Source of the DNA: Physocladia obscura
Taxonomy: Eukaryota > Chytridiomycota > Chytridiomycetes > Chytridiales > Chytriomycetaceae
Assembly: GCA_027596945.1 (NCBI GenBank)
Contig: JADGJH010000459.1
Coordinates: forward strand, 1 to 18,324
Length of the DNA stretch: 18,324 nt
Direction of reading: 5' to 3'
Under the pieces are notes generated by a model. It searched no databases, was not told where the DNA came from, and worked only from the letters and a program-made list of their open reading frames with translations. This document shows positions 17,801 through 18,324 of this stretch, piece by piece (within the stretch, counting starts at the first letter, position 1; the number at the start of each line of letters is the position of its first letter). The position numbers and the translations under genes were made by a program.

Positions 17801-18324
17801 TCAGTCAAAACTATCAGGATAAAGGTTTCTAGACCATCCCCACGCAGGACTAAACTGATTGTTGCAGAGGTCACTGACATAAAAATATTGAATTAATTTA
17901 TTATCACCAAAAAAAACACTTTCTTTCAGAAAACCACTCACAGGTGCTTTAAATACGAATTTTCAAAGTCTATTTTAACTTCACCAGATAGTCTATTGTT
18001 ATTGAGCAAGCTGCGTTTTCCAATTAAATTTTTAATGCATCCACAGTCTGAATACTTTTTGTTCAAGTTACAGGGTTTGCAAAGGAAGCGTGCCAAGCTC
18101 TAGTGGTATTTCACCACTCAATTCGTTATTGCTAAGGCATCTAATCTACTTTATTCAGAGAATAGAAAAAATACGAAGAAAAGCTGGAGCAATATTTTAA
18201 AACTCACAATAACTTTAGTTGTCGAAGAGCTCCAATTGTCATTGGGATAGTTCCAATTAATTTATTTTCGGCAAAATATTGGGAATTGCATTGCATAAAT
18301 AACAACAACAACAACAACAAAAAC
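17801..18324 (-). CDS. Leucine-rich-repeat protein, 3' end (partial)
   Basis: Exons on the minus strand: 18324(or beyond)-18208, 18140-18072, 18010-17942 and 17873-17801, with introns of 67, 61 and 68 bp. Joined, they give successive LRRs of 23-24 residues: FAENKLIGTIPMTIGALRQL, then LSNNELSGEIPLELGTLPL, then LNNNRLSGEVKIDFENSYL, then DLCNNQFSPAWGW and a short tail ending in FD and TGA at 17801-17803. These are plant-type LRRs (LxxNxLxGxIP). Both internal exons are exactly 69 bp and every intron sits in phase 2 at the same place in the repeat, so each exon encodes one repeat. The 5' part lies beyond the window. No AG acceptor exists between 18208 and the edge, so the first exon either continues beyond the edge or has lost its acceptor. 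The protein probably mediates protein or ligand binding. Whether it has a membrane helix or kinase domain upstream cannot be seen. Confidence 0.75.
18300..18324. repeat. (AAC)n microsatellite at the right edge
   Basis: About eight AAC-type units, slightly degenerate at the end, close the window. On the minus strand they would read as a Leu run in the LRR frame or lie in an intron. Together with the A9 run at position 1 they may mark assembly break points. Confidence 0.7.

Overview
The window looks like nuclear DNA of an early-diverging fungus, most likely a chytrid. This is inferred from very short GT-AG introns (45-105 bp), gene-dense islands in AT-rich flanks, a secreted GH18 chitinase with chitin-binding arrays, a LaeA-like class I methyltransferase, a leucine-rich-repeat gene with introns between repeats, and a decayed tyrosine-recombinase retrotransposon. 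No prokaryotic features, tRNA, rRNA or CRISPR were seen.

Layout. 1-929 is AT-rich with no recognisable gene. 930-1800 and 2038-3220 hold two decayed protein-coding relics on the minus strand, with stops and frameshifts. 3500-5980 holds a decayed, internally deleted DIRS-order (tyrosine recombinase) retrotransposon on the minus strand: zinc-knuckle segment, pre-RT segment, RNase H, recombinase. The reverse transcriptase core is missing. 5980-8235 is AT-rich and holds only weak open frames. From 8236 the composition becomes that of functional genes: an unrecognised 235-aa protein (minus) diverges from a 16-exon chitinase gene (9131-15378, plus). Convergent to the chitinase is a three-exon methyltransferase (15795-17067, minus), whose 5' part carries a nonsense codon and a frameshift. 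The right edge holds the 3' end of an LRR gene (minus).

The centrepiece is the chitinase. Sixteen exons, joined by hand, give 5442 nt, an exact multiple of three, encoding 1813 residues. The order is signal peptide, four six-cysteine modules, a Thr-rich linker of about 90 residues, five more six-cysteine modules, six LysM domains, an uncharacterised region of about 450 residues, and a GH18 domain with an intact DxxDxDxE motif. The likely role is extracellular: multivalent binding to chitin or another glycan, coupled to chitin hydrolysis, for substrate breakdown, remodelling of the fungus's own wall, or antagonism. The other genes show no evident functional link to it.
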